Counted from the first letter of the stretch, positions 41,827 through 55,185 are shown. The stretch is 64,000 nt of DNA from Trichobilharzia regenti (GCA_944472135.2 OX235264.1:92390319-92454318), one strand, 5' to 3'. A program made the numbers and translations. The notes: generated by a model not told the origin, from the sequence alone.

Positions 41827-42346
41827 TTGGTGACCTAGACGTTGGCATAAATTAATGTCTACCAATTGGCTAGCAGCTTGCTGTCACCACACAGTGAACC
41901 GTGAATGGTCTAACTAACGCAAAGCACGAAATGTTTGAAGGTGAAATATTGGACGTAACACCCGGCTAATGTCATACTGGGGCCACTAGAGGAGGGAACT
42001 TAGGAGTGACGGAAATTAATCAACAGTCCGCTGACAAAAAGTGGAGCATAAACTTATGACAGTTCGGTAAGAGTGAGCGTGAGTTCCACGGATGGTCACA
42101 TTATGGCGCACCGTATCTTTGTGAATTGAATATGAAGTAGCCGGGCTTGGTCTGGATAGTTCATCTCCTTCTGATTAATCTGTTTCGTTCACTGGTAGAG
42201 CTCGATTAAAACTGTCTCGGTCACCTATTGTGCGAAGTGAGACAACAGAGCTCGTTGTCAAATATTGGTTTTGTAGGGATTTTTAATCTGATGCTCAGTA
42301 GCGACTGGCCCTATTCAGGTAGTGAACTGAGTTTCTAGTCGGAGGC

Positions 42347-42669
42347 TGTCAATGGAGTTGAAGATTGAACGATCAATTCACGGTTATTTGCTCAAAATCA
42401 ACTTCCCCAATTTTCGCGGAGGCATCAATACGACAGTCATCGTCTCATCGGTCTCTGTTCAGATAGAAGTCAGGAGACAACCCTCACAAACCCTAGTAAA
42501 ACATTATTTTTATATGTTGGTGTAACAATAAAGAATTCTCGAGTCACCAATCGGTGTTTTGGTTTTTTTCGTCCGTTATTACTAAGCGTTTCTGAAAAAC
42601 TGCAAGGAACAGCGTGGGCCCGAGCGTAGCGAGAGCTGGGCATTAACGGTTTATGAGACGTGACTGACA
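42347..42669 (+). mobile_element. 5' LTR
   Basis: TGTCAATGGAG...GTGACTGACA, 323 bp. It is close to the solo LTR at 37220 and less close to its own partner at 45913. Confidence 0.85.
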
Positions 42670-42813
42670 GTTTCTGATGGTTGAAACAGATTTGGCGGAC
42701 TCAGACAGTTGGTGAAAGTTTGGATAGTCACCGTTCATCTTTCCTGGTGCCGGTCAAGTCCTCTTTGAACAAGCAATATCTGGAACATTTTTGGAATTGG
42801 GTCAAGTTCAACA

Positions 42814-44769
42814 ATGCCTGGGTCAAAGAAGGGACAGAGCGTCTTGGATGCAAACAGGAAAGTAAGCCATGGTGACTTGTCTGTTAATTGTAACGATGTG
42901 TCTGATGTTAAGCATGATATGGTTGATGTTACTGTTTCGCCGTTCAGGGATAATAGGAACATCTAACTCCCTAAATTAGAACCACGATGTTTCGACGGAA
43001 ACCCAGCTGATTATTTGCAATTTGTAAAGGAGTTTGAGATTATGCTGGGTAGTTTTCTATTAAGTGGCGAATTGAAGTTAATGTATTTGATGAGATATTG
43101 CACTGGAGATGCCTCAAGAGCCATACAGTGCTGTAAGTTTATGAAGCCAGAAGAGGGCTACTACGAGGCTATGAGCATATTACGTCAAAGGTTTGGAAGA
43201 CCTTCGATGATTGTAAGGAACCTATACGAAGCTGTCAAAGGTAACGGCAGTCAACTTCAAGATGACTCCCAGGCACCCACTGAGTTTTTAGATAATTTGC
43301 TGATTCACAAGAATGCATTGATTTCGATGAATAGCATGAGTGACCACAACTCGAGTTTTATACTAGAAGTAATAGCAAGACGCCTACCTACTCGACTGCA
43401 AAGGAAGTGGGTGAAGATAGGCTTCCGTATGGAGGGTGAGGGTATCGAGCCAAAATTTGATGATATCCTGAAACTAGTAAACGATAGTGTCAATCAATCT
43501 ATGAGCAAGTTTGCCAGTATATTGAATCTCACCCATAGAATAGAGCAGTCTGAGAGCAAACTGCAACCATTGATGACGAGTAGGCCTCAGAGAGGTGGAT
43601 ATCGAGAAGGCTCCATGATGTATAGTAATGCATATAGACCTAGTGAGTGTGACAGGTTTCGTAGTACATCCTCAACAGATAAGTTGCAAGCTGCAAGAGA
43701 AACACGGTTGTGTTTCACACGTTTGCAAGAGGTGCATACAGAAGTGAACTGTGAACCAGTGAGCAAGTTCAGTGATAAGCTAAATGTAAACTCCAGGCCT
43801 GACTCCGAATTGTGTGACGATAACGGTGCGGTGAAGAAGTCTGTAGTTGCAACTGGTAAGCCATTGTTGAATAGAGTGTCACAGCATAGAGTTACTGCTT
43901 CAGAGTGGAGTTCTGACTCCACAAGTTTACAAAGTATAACTAGTCAGAGTGAAGATTTAAAACCTTCAATGATTTGTGAGGAGGAACCAAAATTGTCTAC
44001 TTCTGTTATTAAAGAGTTTGAAAATGATGAACTTGATGGTAAAGTGAATATTCATGATAATGATCATGATACTTCACATTTGTCTTTGGTTGATCATGAT
44101 GAGATGAGGGATATGCCTACTTCTGCTAAGTTAAATAAAGGTTCTGTACAACTACAACGTGAAGTAGAATTGAAAGCAGATGCAGTTCCAGAAGGTGTGC
44201 ATACTTGTGAGACAGTCAGTGTAATTGATCAGCGTGTAGCCCACCTATCATCAGATGATAGTGCTAAACCCGAACTAGTAGTGAAAGACAGCAGTGGTGG
44301 TAATCTTGCAGTTAGACAACTATCCGAAACCCGAACAACAACAGCTTCTGATCCACTGCTAAGTTCATCACCTTGTGTCACTCAGTCATCGTTGGTGTTT
44401 TTGTCCACAATGAAATGGACGTCCATGAACTCACGTGCCTTATGCAATGACTATGATAGTATTGGTGCGTTTGAAAAGACGAAAGATATTGCTCAGTTTA
44501 GTGAGAATAAGCCAAGTGTAAAGGAGAGAGTAATTGTTAAATTGACTTGCATGAATGAAGGCATTTCTAGTTTCAAGTTACTAATTGAATGTTATTATCT
44601 TTGGTGTAAATTACTCTGTTTCTACACTTGGTTGATGAGATATGTCGTGTGTTTGTTAGTCATCTATATTCTACGATACAATGACATGGGCGTGTTGCCG
44701 TTCAGATTTGAGGATATAGCTGATAGAAGGAAGTCAGCAAATGAACTCTGCAACGATTTTCCAACCTAG
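42814..44769 (+). pseudogene. Gag-like ORF (DUF1759 type) with one stop and a broken zinc knuckle
   Basis: An ATG at 42814 opens the frame. A TAA at 42964-42966 interrupts it, then it continues for about 600 codons. LPKLEPRCFDGNPADYLQF and LMYLMRYCTGDASRAI are the hallmarks of BEL/Pao Gag (DUF1759). A knuckle-like CFTRLQEVHTEVNC (about 43711-43752) has C-x2-R-x4-H-x4-C, with Arg for the second Cys. The C-terminal 350 residues are Ser/Asp/Glu-rich. Near the end a hydrophobic stretch (MRYVVCLLVIYIL) could be a membrane segment. No pol domain follows. This may be a non-autonomous element that keeps a long gag. Confidence 0.75.
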
Positions 44770-44773
44770 GGCG

Positions 44774-45222
44774 TCAACCTGAGAAGGGTTGTAGGCGTAC
44801 TGCTGTAAGTCCTACAGTTCTTCAAAGGGTAGCGCATCAATGAGCAGTCCAATGTGCTCGGTGTGTGATTTTGTATATATGTTCATATTGTATATACTGA
44901 ATTGATATCATCTGTCATCTAGCTGTTGGTAATTCTGTTTGTGTCCGGACGACTTCCACTTGGATCATCAACCTGAGAAGGGTTGTAGGCGTACTGCTGT
45001 AAGTCCTACAGTTCTTCAAGGGTAGTCTGTCATGCCAGAATCCACAACATTTGATGTAGTGGTTGTACATATGTTTGTGTTAAATAGTTGTGTGAGTTCC
45101 AATTATCGTAATTGTTGGTTAATCTTGTTTGTGTCTGGACATTCCACAACTTACAATCGTCAACCTGTGAAGGGTTGCAGGCGTACTGGTGTAAGTCCTG
45201 CAATTCTTCAAAGGAATTCCAC
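44774..45222 (+). repeat. Three copies of a covarying hairpin
   Basis: Units start at about 44774, 44968 and 45160 (spacing about 190 bp). Each folds as GAAGGGTTGTAGG (copies 1, 2) or GAAGGGTTGCAGG (copy 3) against CCTACAGTTCTTC or CCTGCAATTCTTC: 13 continuous pairs including G-U, with a 15-nt loop (CGTACTGCTGTAAGT). A T-A pair becomes C-G in copy 3, and a T-G pair becomes T-A. Confidence 0.85.
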
Positions 45223-45912
45223 CAAGACATGATCGGCGAGGTTGTTTGTACTATTTGTATATACGTGTGGTGTGTCATATCAATTGGTGGTTTTTGGATT
45301 CATTTTGTTTACTTGTTGTCTTCGTACCTTGTTGTTATTGCGTAATTTTGTTAAAATTTTCGTCGTGATTACTTCTGAAGTTGTTTCGAGTCTTCTACAT
45401 CCGTGAGTGAATTGATTGATGTTATATACAGCAGATGGGTCGTATACGCCGGGGAGGCTAGGCTATTGCTGAGAATGAAATGCACACGGAGATAATTGTT
45501 AGCTGCGGTCCGACAGGCCGGGGAGAAAGAGTGTAAACGACTGAGGCTCGCATGCGTCACCGTTACTAGAACTGAGGCAGAATGAGTGACAAGCGATTGC
45601 AGTGGTAATTGGTAGTGAGTAGATACGAGGACGTGCGTGGAGTATCATGAGGTGGTGCCATGATCACGTTGCATTCTGCAAGAGTCATTCTAGTAAGTGG
45701 CGATTGTGTTGCAATAGGATGCCTTTAACTGGAAGGCGCAGGTCGTCATTGATGTGTGAGATTGTTCTGTGAGTATGCTTGTGGTGTGTTGGCTTTTCTG
45801 TTTGTTTTCCATTTCAGCTCTGTCCATGTGACCCAGGTTCTCTCAGTGGGATCCAAGTCAGCGTGTATTCGTCGTGAAGAAAAAAAGGGATGGATCCCTT
45901 TTTGCCGGGGAG

Positions 45913-46232
45913 TGTCAATGCAGTTGAAGATTGAACGATCAATTCGCGGTTGTTTGCTCAAAACCGACTTCCCCAATTTTCGCGGAGGCATCAATACGAC
46001 AGTCATCGTCTCATCGGTCGCTGTTCAGAAAGAATTCAGCAGTCAACCGTCAGAAACCTAAGTGGAAACATTTTTTATAAGTTGGTGTTACAATAAAGAA
46101 TTCTCGAGTGGCCGATCGGTGTTTTGGATTTGCGTCCGTTAATATTAAGCGTTTCTGAGAAACTTCAAGGAACAGCGTGAGTCCCAGCGTAGAAAGAGCT
46201 GGGCATTGACGGTTTACGAGACGTGACTGAAA
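45913..46232 (+). mobile_element. 3' LTR
   Basis: TGTCAATGCAG...ACGTGACTGA; the final CA is changed to AA. It directly abuts the left arm of the large inverted repeat. Confidence 0.8.
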
Positions 46233-46234
46233 AC

Positions 46235-49200
46235 ATATATATATATCTGTAATAATAATAACAGCAATAGTAATTATAATATTAATAAGTTGTCAGGAGA
46301 GTAAGACAGATTACCCTATCTGCGTTTGTAAAACAATCTGATCACGCTGGCCTGAATCGACTATCACAGTTGACTCACTTCATAATAAACACGCCTGGCC
46401 TCAACCTAGCGGTTATAATCCTGCATGGACTCTACATACTTATCGGTCCTCAGAAACACACACGAAAGAACAAAATCTAGGATTAGACCTTATCAACCCA
46501 GACAATCTTCGGCTATATGACTAGAGAAATTCTCTTGAGATGTAAAACAGGCTTTCGAGACATTGGAAAGTATTGATGCCGTATTTTTGAATTACCCCCA
46601 AGAACTCCAAATATAGCCAACAACAAGCGCAAACTTAAGGGTCTAAATACACTGTTAAATTCCACATCATACATGAGAAGACTTGTAAGCAGTGTTGTAA
46701 TATATTTTTTAAAAATTGCTTACGTCTTCAGATAAATCACGACAGCTATCACAACCCCGATCCGCACAAATATCTCTATGCTGACCAGAGAACATAATCC
46801 TAATTAAAGCGCAACTTTTTAGTTGTGCAACTAAACAATGCTCAATATGTTTATGTATTTTCTTGGCACTACCATTCATATAGGCAGAGTTATGCACCAA
46901 AAATCCTAGCCTCCCTTAAATTATTGTGAGCTACCTCAATGAATAGTCATCAGGGTATTTCCACCTCGCCAAGTTTGTTAATAAGGCCTAAGCCAATGGT
47001 CGAGTGGAGAACCAGCAACCCCACCTCTCAGAACACAACTCCTTCGCTGCTGAAACCTCAAATACAACAAACAAACTTATTTTACACAAAAATTTGGTAT
47101 GTTAGATGAAGTTTGCCGGTGAAGGCCTTCAAGCAGTCAGTCGACCAATGTGTCCTTCAATAAGGGCAAAAGTAAGCATGGTGATATGGAATGTCCACAT
47201 CCTGTTTGAAGCTGACAAAACTGCTCATACTGCAAAATAAGTGGGAGGCATGTTGTGGAAGTGCTAAGAATTTGTGAGAGAGGATGGAATGGATACTAGA
47301 CGGTTGGAGGCAATCAGCAGGGGCCTTGGACCTGAGTTTCGTGCTAGTTGGCACTCGCCAGCAAGACGCGTCTTCAACTTTGAAGGAACCTTTGTCCCTT
47401 CTGAGATTCGAACCCGTGTTACTAAGTGCTGCAGTCAGAGACGTCACCGCTGAGCTACTCGTGCTCGCGATTGACCTCCTGTGGAGCTGTATTGGATATT
47501 TTTGATTGAACACTAATTACTGACTAGCATCCAGTCAAAGGTGGAGTGGATATTAACTCGCCGGATTGTTAAGTAGAGGGTCGGTAATCCACTCTGGCCA
47601 CTCAGACGACAACTACGAGAACGTTGAAAGTATTGCTATCATGATGTCACCAACAACATCGAAGGCTCCCACTCAATGAGAAATAATCTCCTCCGGAGTC
47701 ATGACGGTAAGATTCAACTGTAAAGATGGGGAAATTACAATTAACCCACTATTCCCACCTGTATCAGGATGCATTGCCTAAAGGAACGTAATCAAATTGG
47801 TGCTTTGTTCTCTCCGTGAAATTTTAATCCATCCACTATAAACCCATGATTTTGTTAATACAAAGTCAATACTTCCATATTTCCTAATGTATTACATTGA
47901 CAAATCAGTTACCAGATTGTAATGTCAAAATCAGAAGCAGTGGTGCAACGTTATCTTGAACCTTATTTATGTAATGTTAATAGTAACCTGTCTATGCCTT
48001 TACGGATGGTCTTTGTATAGACAGGAGCAATCGTATTATTTTTACTAAAGATGAGTTAGAAGAACTCGGTGGACACGCTCACACCGCCACTAAATAGGGT
48101 GTAGGAGGAAAGAAAGGTACCCAGTGATCGAAAATAGGGCTGCGTAGTCAGACAGCCCAAGATTATGTGAGAATGGGGGTTTCATGAGCCTGTTGATTCC
48201 TGGAAAATTGTTAATCCGCAAAGTCCTGGAGCAGCTACTTGATGCCCCCCAATGATAGAAAACTTCGCCAGATTGAATGCACGTAAAACAAGTCATGCGT
48301 GGACCAAATTTCAGCAATGTGCATCATCATTGAACGAAATCTAATATGGTAGCCAGATCTTCATATTAACTCCAAGAAGGATGAAATTATTTGGAAACTA
48401 TTGTAGCACCTCAGAACATAACACTAAGGAAAATAGCAAACCTTTTTCAGAAGCTCTATATGTTTATTCTACACACCACGTAGAACCAACACTTTGGCGG
48501 AAGAGGTAGCAAACACTGGATTCTAGGCTGGCATAGGGAAGACATGTTATTAGGATGACTGACTAGTGATAGCATACGTCAGCCAATATCAGTGGGAGAA
48601 AATAAGAAGAAGAGATACCGTCGTTACTACAGTTGAATCTTACCGTCATGACTCCGGAGGAGATTATTTCTCATTGAGTGGGAGCCTTCGATGTTGTTGG
48701 TGACATCATGATAGCAATACTTTCAACGTTCTCGTAGTTGTCGTCTGAGTGGCCAGAGTGGATTACCGACCCTCTACTTAACAATCCGGCGAGTTAATAT
48801 CCACTCCACCTTTGACTGGATGCTAGTCAGTAATTAGTGTTCAATCAAAAATATCCAATACAGCTCCACAGGAGGTCAATCGCGAGCACGAGTAGCTCAG
48901 CGGTGACGTCTCTGACTGCAGCACTTAGTGACACGGGTTCGAATCTCAGAAGGGACAAAGGTTCCTTCAAAGTTGAAGACGCGTCTTGCTGGCGAGTGCC
49001 AACTAGCACGAAACTCAGGTCCAAGGCCCCTGCTGATTGCCTCCAACCGTCTAGTATCCATTCCATCCTCTCTCACAAATTCTTAGCACTTCCACAACAT
49101 GCCTCCCACTTATTTTGCAGTATGAGCAGTTTTGTCAGCTTCAAACAGGATGTGGACATTCCATATCACCATGCTTACTTTTGCCCTTATTGAAGGACAC

Positions 49201-50117
49201 ATTGGTCGACTGACTGCTTGAAGGCCTTCACCGGCAAACTTCATCTAACATACCAAATTTTTGTGTAAAATAAGTTTGTTTGTTGTATTTGAGGTTTCAG
49301 CAGCGAAGGAGTTGTGTTCTGAGAGGTGGGGTTGCTGGTTCTCCACTCGACCATTGGCTTAGGCCTTATTAACAAACTTGGCGAGGTGGAAATACCCTGA
49401 TGACTATTCATTGAGGTAGCTCACAATAATTTAAGGGAGGCTAGGATTTTTGGTGCATAACTCTGCCTATATGAATGGTAGTGCCAAGAAAATACATAAA
49501 CATATTGAGCATTGTTTAGTTGCACAACTAAAAAGTTGCGCTTTAATTAGGATTATGTTCTCTGGTCAGCATAGAGATATTTGTGCGGATCGGGGTTGTG
49601 ATAGCTGTCGTGATTTATCTGAAGACGTAAGCAATTTTTAAAAAATATATTACAACACTGCTTACAAGTCTTCTCATGTATGATGTGGAATTTAACAGTG
49701 TATTTAGACCCTTAAGTTTGCGCTTGTTGTTGGCTATATTTGGAGTTCTTGGGGGTAATTCAAAAATACGGCATCAATACTTTCCAATGTCTCGAAAGCC
49801 TGTTTTACATCTCAAGAGAATTTCTCTAGTCATATAGCCGAAGATTGTCTGGGTTGATAAGGTCTAATCCTAGATTTTGTTCTTTCGTGTGTGTTTCTGA
49901 GGACCGATAAGTATGTAGAGTCCATGCAGGATTATAACCGCTAGGTTGAGGCCAGGCGTGTTTATTATGAAGTGAGTCAACTGTGATAGTCGATTCAGGC
50001 CAGCGTGATCAGATTGTTTTACAAACGCAGATAGGGTAATCTGTCTTACTCTCCTGACAACTTATTAATATTATAATTACTATTGCTGTTATTATTATTA
50101 CAGATATATATATATAT
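46235..50117. repeat. Large inverted repeat, arms of about 1.49 kb
   Basis: The left arm (about 46235-47722) and right arm (about 48630-50117) are reverse complements with only occasional differences. For instance, the ORFs at 47157-47513 (minus) and 48837-49193 (plus) encode 118 residues with one change. The outer ends fall at a (TA)n/(TAA)n tract, the inner ends at GTAAGATTCAACTGTA. The unique spacer is about 0.9 kb. Each arm contains a family 4 SINE and an open segment of 64 codons (46709-46900 and 49450-49641) preceding a GTAAGC donor-like site. No transposase is recognisable. Confidence 0.85.
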
Positions 50118-50239
50118 ATATATATATGTATATGTATATATGTATATATATTATTCTTCCGACCTATTCGGCTGACTGTTGTTACGCTTTCCTATTTCCG
50201 TTTCTGTTTCTTAGTCTGAATAATTTCACTAATTGTATC

Positions 50240-50282
<43 letters not shown>

Positions 50283-50290
50283 GTATCTCT
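50102..50290. repeat. Microsatellites (TA)n and (ATT)n
   Basis: TA/TG tracts lie at about 50103-50150, and an (ATT)n tract of about 15 units at about 50237-50282. Confidence 0.9.
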
Positions 50291-50339
50291 TTCCTCTCGT
50301 CGACGATACCGAAGGACTAACTGGCGAAAGGATCAACTC

Positions 50340-53300
50340 CAATCACAGTAGTAACAGTCTTAACATACCTCATACCACAAACCACATATAATTAATCCCA
50401 GCACTACTCCCTTTGGAGTCAACCAAAGCTATGACAGTCGAGTGGCTGGACAAGCTACTCAGAAGTTTACCGAAGATCAGGAACCTATACCTTACAATCA
50501 AGAATCGAGCACAAAGAAATCAAATTGGCTTATACTAGCTCGTAAAAACGATATTGGATATTGGAACCTGAAAGTGTGATGAACATTGTATTCTCTGAAT
50601 TTCATAAACCTTGTATTATCTATAGTGTGTGGTTGAAATAGGTACTGTCATGAATGAGAATTGGTGTAGTTAGCCACAAAAACTAATGGCTATGAATTTG
50701 TTCCTCCCCATAAGTTGCAGATTCTTTATTTACTACGTATCCATGTAGACTGTTTACCGTGAAATCTAATGAGTTTGCTAAACGCCTCATTTAGTTCGAG
50801 GAATCAAGTATTGTTGCTCGTTGGTGATTATGTGTCTGCTGCACAGTTTTTACTTTGCCCTAGAGGATGTTGATTAGAAGGTAGTTGTTAGCTGAAGCTA
50901 TTAAATGACATTAGTTTCCTTGCCGACTGTGAATTTACCATGTGGGGTTATTTGAAGTTCCTGTCCTTCGGGCTAGTGTTAGTTAAACTGTTACACATTC
51001 TTCTAATATTAGCTTCTTACTCACGAGCAACTATTTTGTAGCTCTTGACACAACTAGCTATGCTGAATTAGGTTTAACGAGTTTTGAACGAGGCCCTTTG
51101 GTCGAAAGTCGAGTACTAGAGCCATTAGACGATAACTATACAAAAGCAAATTAGTTGGTTGGAGACTTGGAAGACGTAAGTTTCTAGACTTGTTTTTAGC
51201 TGGATCGGTTCAAACTACCATATTTTCGCAACATTAGGAAAGAAGCAAAAAGCGTTATAGTGAAATAAACTAGAAATAGGAAGGTAAATTAGTGGCAGGG
51301 AGGATTTTCAGCACTTTGTGTTGGTTCCACCCAATATTTAATTGCTGGTTTTAGTATCTGTATCACAATCAATCGACCCATGGTGCAAATTAGCAATAAC
51401 GAACCTTAGAAGTTGGTGGTATGTGTGTTGATATTCTTCGATGACATTTCTTAGTCCTACTTTCTGCATGAGTTTGCTCTCCATAGTATACATATTTTCC
51501 TAGTGATATCCAACAAGCGTGACAACTATAGCACTTCTTACTCTGGAGTGTATTGCTAACTTCACCGGAAATGTTTGGCTTGCATTCCTTAAAGCGAATT
51601 CACTTAGCTGAGTCACTTCACTCAACAGGTTATGAAGTAGATTAGACACTATACTGTTAAGAGTTCTATTCCTGTATAAAATCCACTCCTTGTGACTTAT
51701 GATCTCCAATGAAACTGTTTTGTTCTTCGTTATTACTCCTCCTTTGTCTCACCCCTCTGCTCACAGTTTCTATTATGCTTTTCTTATACTTTCTTCTCTT
51801 GCTTCGCGTGCTACACGGAGTGTGACGACTTGAACTTCCGCACATTTGTGCAAAGTTCTATGTCGAAAACAGACAGACAGATGAAGAGAACCTGTTTGAG
51901 TGAAGCTTGAATACTTAGTGTTATTCAGGATCCTTGGTAATAAGTCTACGAGACACATGTTTCATTGAATTTGTTTCACGCATTGCATTTAGATGCTCCA
52001 TGGTGTTTTCATAACGTCGTTGGATTTTAGCGCTTGCATTTAAGGTTGCGTGATTTTGGGAGGAGGTTACAAAATTCTTTCACTGAGTGAGAATTTTTGT
52101 ACTAATTTCGTTTTCTCTATGTACGCTTGTTTGAAAATGCTATGAGTAGGACTTTGAGGTCTATGGTAAGAAATAAATGTTTCAGCACTAGCTAGTGTGC
52201 ATATAAGCTCAAACTTCAAAATCTATGATGCTGGTGTGGATTACTAAATGATGTGGTATTGAGAAGCTCAGCTTAGCAGAGAATTTAATCTCTAGGCAAC
52301 TACAATTTTATCCTGGAACACTAACCAGGTTGTGCCTGCCATCCAAAAATAAGATCAGACAGCTTTTCAATTCTCCTTATTTCAGTGTAGGAAGATATCT
52401 TTAAACTCTAATCAGTAGTACAAGGTTGCAATCCTACTCCACCGTCTTCGTGAGCAACCGGGCAACCATGACAATTTACAGGTGGTAACCTGGTGGCCGA
52501 CTAATGGATGTTTTATCCTAAGGCCTTAATGATTGATGAGGTAGTTCTCATTGTGTTTTTAACGATGATTTGTTGACTTTTGTGTCATTCGTACAGTTTT
52601 TATACATGGATCTTCTAAGGTTTTAATTATATGTTTTATGTAATTGTATGTAATTGTTTTCAATTTTTCAAAAGCCTTGTATCTATTGTTATTGTCCTGC
52701 CTTGGTATTTGGTCTAAGCACTCTTAAGACTGGTATTTCTGTAGACAAGTTGTGACATTTTAGTCATTACTGTCTGCGGTTTTAATTATTACGGAAAATA
52801 CAATTTTCTCGACTATCCTGATGCATTCATTTTATGAGGTCGGTTATTATGTTGGTTTATTTTATTTTGTCAGTCTGCCATAAACCAGCTCAGGGGACAC
52901 TTCAATCTAAATGTCTTTGTGTTTTCTTATTAGTCCACGCCTTATATAGTTCATTGCTATTTGATTCCCCCTACCCCCTCTACTCTTACGTGTTCCTCAG
53001 AAGTATGACAACGTAAATTCATTTTGCATCTGTCATCACTTTGTATTATTTGGTTACATACTCATGTTAAACAGATTGTGAGGTGTGACTCATTGGCTAA
53101 AATAGTTTACTTTCATGTTCGAATCCTTTATCATTTACAGTAGCTTGGGTGATTGGTTAGTACCACCAGCCTCTCACACAAATAAGTGTGGTTCATTGCT
53201 TGTTATAGGTAGTCTTGATCCTGGATGTAAAAATTACTGATGTACTGAATGAAGAGTGGTGTCAGTAGAAAGCATTTTTCACTTACTATCATCGCCAGTG

Positions 53301-54115
53301 GATAGATTTTCACTGAAAAATAAGAATCGCTCTTTAGATATTTAAGAAATCGCATAATTTCTAGTGGGAATGTAGCAACAAAAACTTTCCTGGTCAATCC
53401 TGTTTTGTGTTATTTTACTGCTGCACTACAGGCATCGGTTCGCACATCTTTAATTCACTTTTATGGAGGTAACTTTTAGTTTAGGCGTACTTTCTTGCAA
53501 GGGGCATTGCATTTTAAGCAAGCGTTAAGTATTGCTATGTTTTATCACCCCTCTCAAGTTTATAAATGATCACACCAGATGTCTATTGGAACCGGAAACT
53601 TTAGATGATGAGACAAAGTTGCATCGATGCATCCTTTTCGTCCAAGTGTTAAATATTTTCTACAATATTTGCATTCCCTTTACCACCTCATTGTTATTTT
53701 GACCTCTTAACATCTCCCTGCATTATTATTTAAACTTCCTCCTCTTTTCTCTTACCAATTTTGTCCTCTGACATGAAGGCAGTGCACTGAGCTCATAAGG
53801 AGTTATAGATAGATCATCGTTTGTCGTCTGTGTTCATTTTCAGATCAGACTACATTGTGTGGCGCATACTTTGATGCTTATACTGCATCACCAATTTTGC
53901 GTTTTAAATAAATAAGTTAATGTAACTTCACTGTACAAATTGAAAGTTACAAAAGTAACGTATTTGCCCAATAGTATTATAAACTGTCTTACAGTTTTCA
54001 GTCGTCCGTCTTCACTTTCTGTCGTTTCCAGAACAAAAATAACACTGTGTTTGTTCTTTTCGCTGAGCATTTCGAATAAAATATATTTCTTCAAAATGAT
54101 GTTTTGAGTGAAATA
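50340..54115. other. Gene-poor stretch with one RTE tail
   Basis: No coding region is recognised. An RTE 3' tail in plus orientation lies at about 51670-51890 (ending CAGACAGACAG). The ORFs at 52834, 53203 and 53888 are short and lack known motifs. Confidence 0.4.
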
Positions 54116-55185
54116 CTTTTCTTCAAAAGTTCAGCACGGATACAAAAGGCTCATGTGATATTTGCCAACTAGCATCATCTCTGGCTTAGACGTGATATCC
54201 AGCTAGCTATCGATAAGAGGACGTATGCTACTATTCAGCAGTTCTCTCCGTCCTCCTTTATGGCTGTGAGTGAGGCATACTCATTGTAAATGAAGGTATG
54301 AAAAGGCTAGCTGCCTTTGATCATGACTGATTGGTTTCAACGTAGAACTTTGCACAGAAGTGCAGCAGTTCCAGTTACCACACTCCATGTAGCACACAAA
54401 GCAAAAGAATAAAGAGAGATAATAAACAGAAATATGAGGTAAATAGAGTAGTAATGTAGAAGAACAATAGAATTTTATTCGGATATGACAAATCACAAAG
54501 AGTGGATGCATCTGCGCCAGCCATCGACAACGATTTGAGCCATTGTCTCTAGCCTTCATTGGTTCTTAGCACCCCGAGGATCCCAACCAACTATGAAGTC
54601 TACATCTCTCTACGTGACTGGCTGACTGCTGGCTTCAAATAACTGTTGTGGATTTCAATGACTGATAAAGCCATGTTATGGTTTGACCACCACTAGCTTT
54701 TGTCCACCTTGTTCTTATGTCAGCTAACATAGGTGTCTGCTTTGTATCTCCCATGTTAGGTAGTATAGTAGGGTGAGTAATACTGGGGTTAGGCGTCGAG
54801 TGTTAGGTAAGAATGGAAAATCAATCTACGAGGCTACGAGGCTGCGAAGTTACATGGATTCAAATAGCTAGGACATGTGTTACGTGTGCCCAGTAATCGC
54901 TTCTCTCAACGGTCAATGTTAGCTGACATAGGATCAGGTGTGAAAAAGAGCTAGTGATGGTCAGACGAAAAAAATAACGTCTTTGAAATCCACAACAGTC
55001 AATTTAAGCCATTAGAACTCTAAAGCTTTTGCGTGTTTCCATTCTTTCTTTCTCCCCCACATTTCCGCTTACCAACGTCCTTTCGAATCTTTTCCTTACT
55101 GTGGTAAGTGGAGTATGTGTGTATGACAACTCGAACTGGTGCACTTCTCTGGGCAAAGTGCTCTGTTGAAACCAGTCATTCAGTT
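54116..55185 (+). mobile_element. RTE 3' region with a nested reverse-orientation RTE tail
   Basis: Plus-strand RTE sequence (about 54116-54325 and 54735-55185) surrounds a minus-strand copy of the RTE 3' end (about 54330-54735). The plus sequence resumes with TAGGTGTCTGC-type RTE sequence after the break, as if the second copy inserted into the first. Confidence 0.65.

Larger units (their letters stand above)
42347..46232 (+). mobile_element. BEL/Pao-type LTR element lacking pol
   Basis: It is bounded by LTRs at 42347-42669 and 45913-46232. The internal 3.2 kb holds one gag-type frame, a hairpin repeat array and a purine-rich tract (GAAGAAAAAAAGGGA, about 45874-45888) before the 3' LTR. No protease, RT, RNase H or integrase is visible. 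The two LTRs differ at many sites and the outer flanks show no target duplication, so this is an old or recombinant copy. Confidence 0.8.

Noticed and set aside
41827..41840. TTGGTGACC outside the Gypsy LTR as a second primer-binding site
   Set aside because: It lies on the outer side of the LTR in the wrong orientation; a chance resemblance.
47157..47513. 118-aa ORF in the inverted repeat arm as a gene
   Set aside because: It reads through the tRNA-like SINE, with no motif; its duplication reflects the arm duplication.
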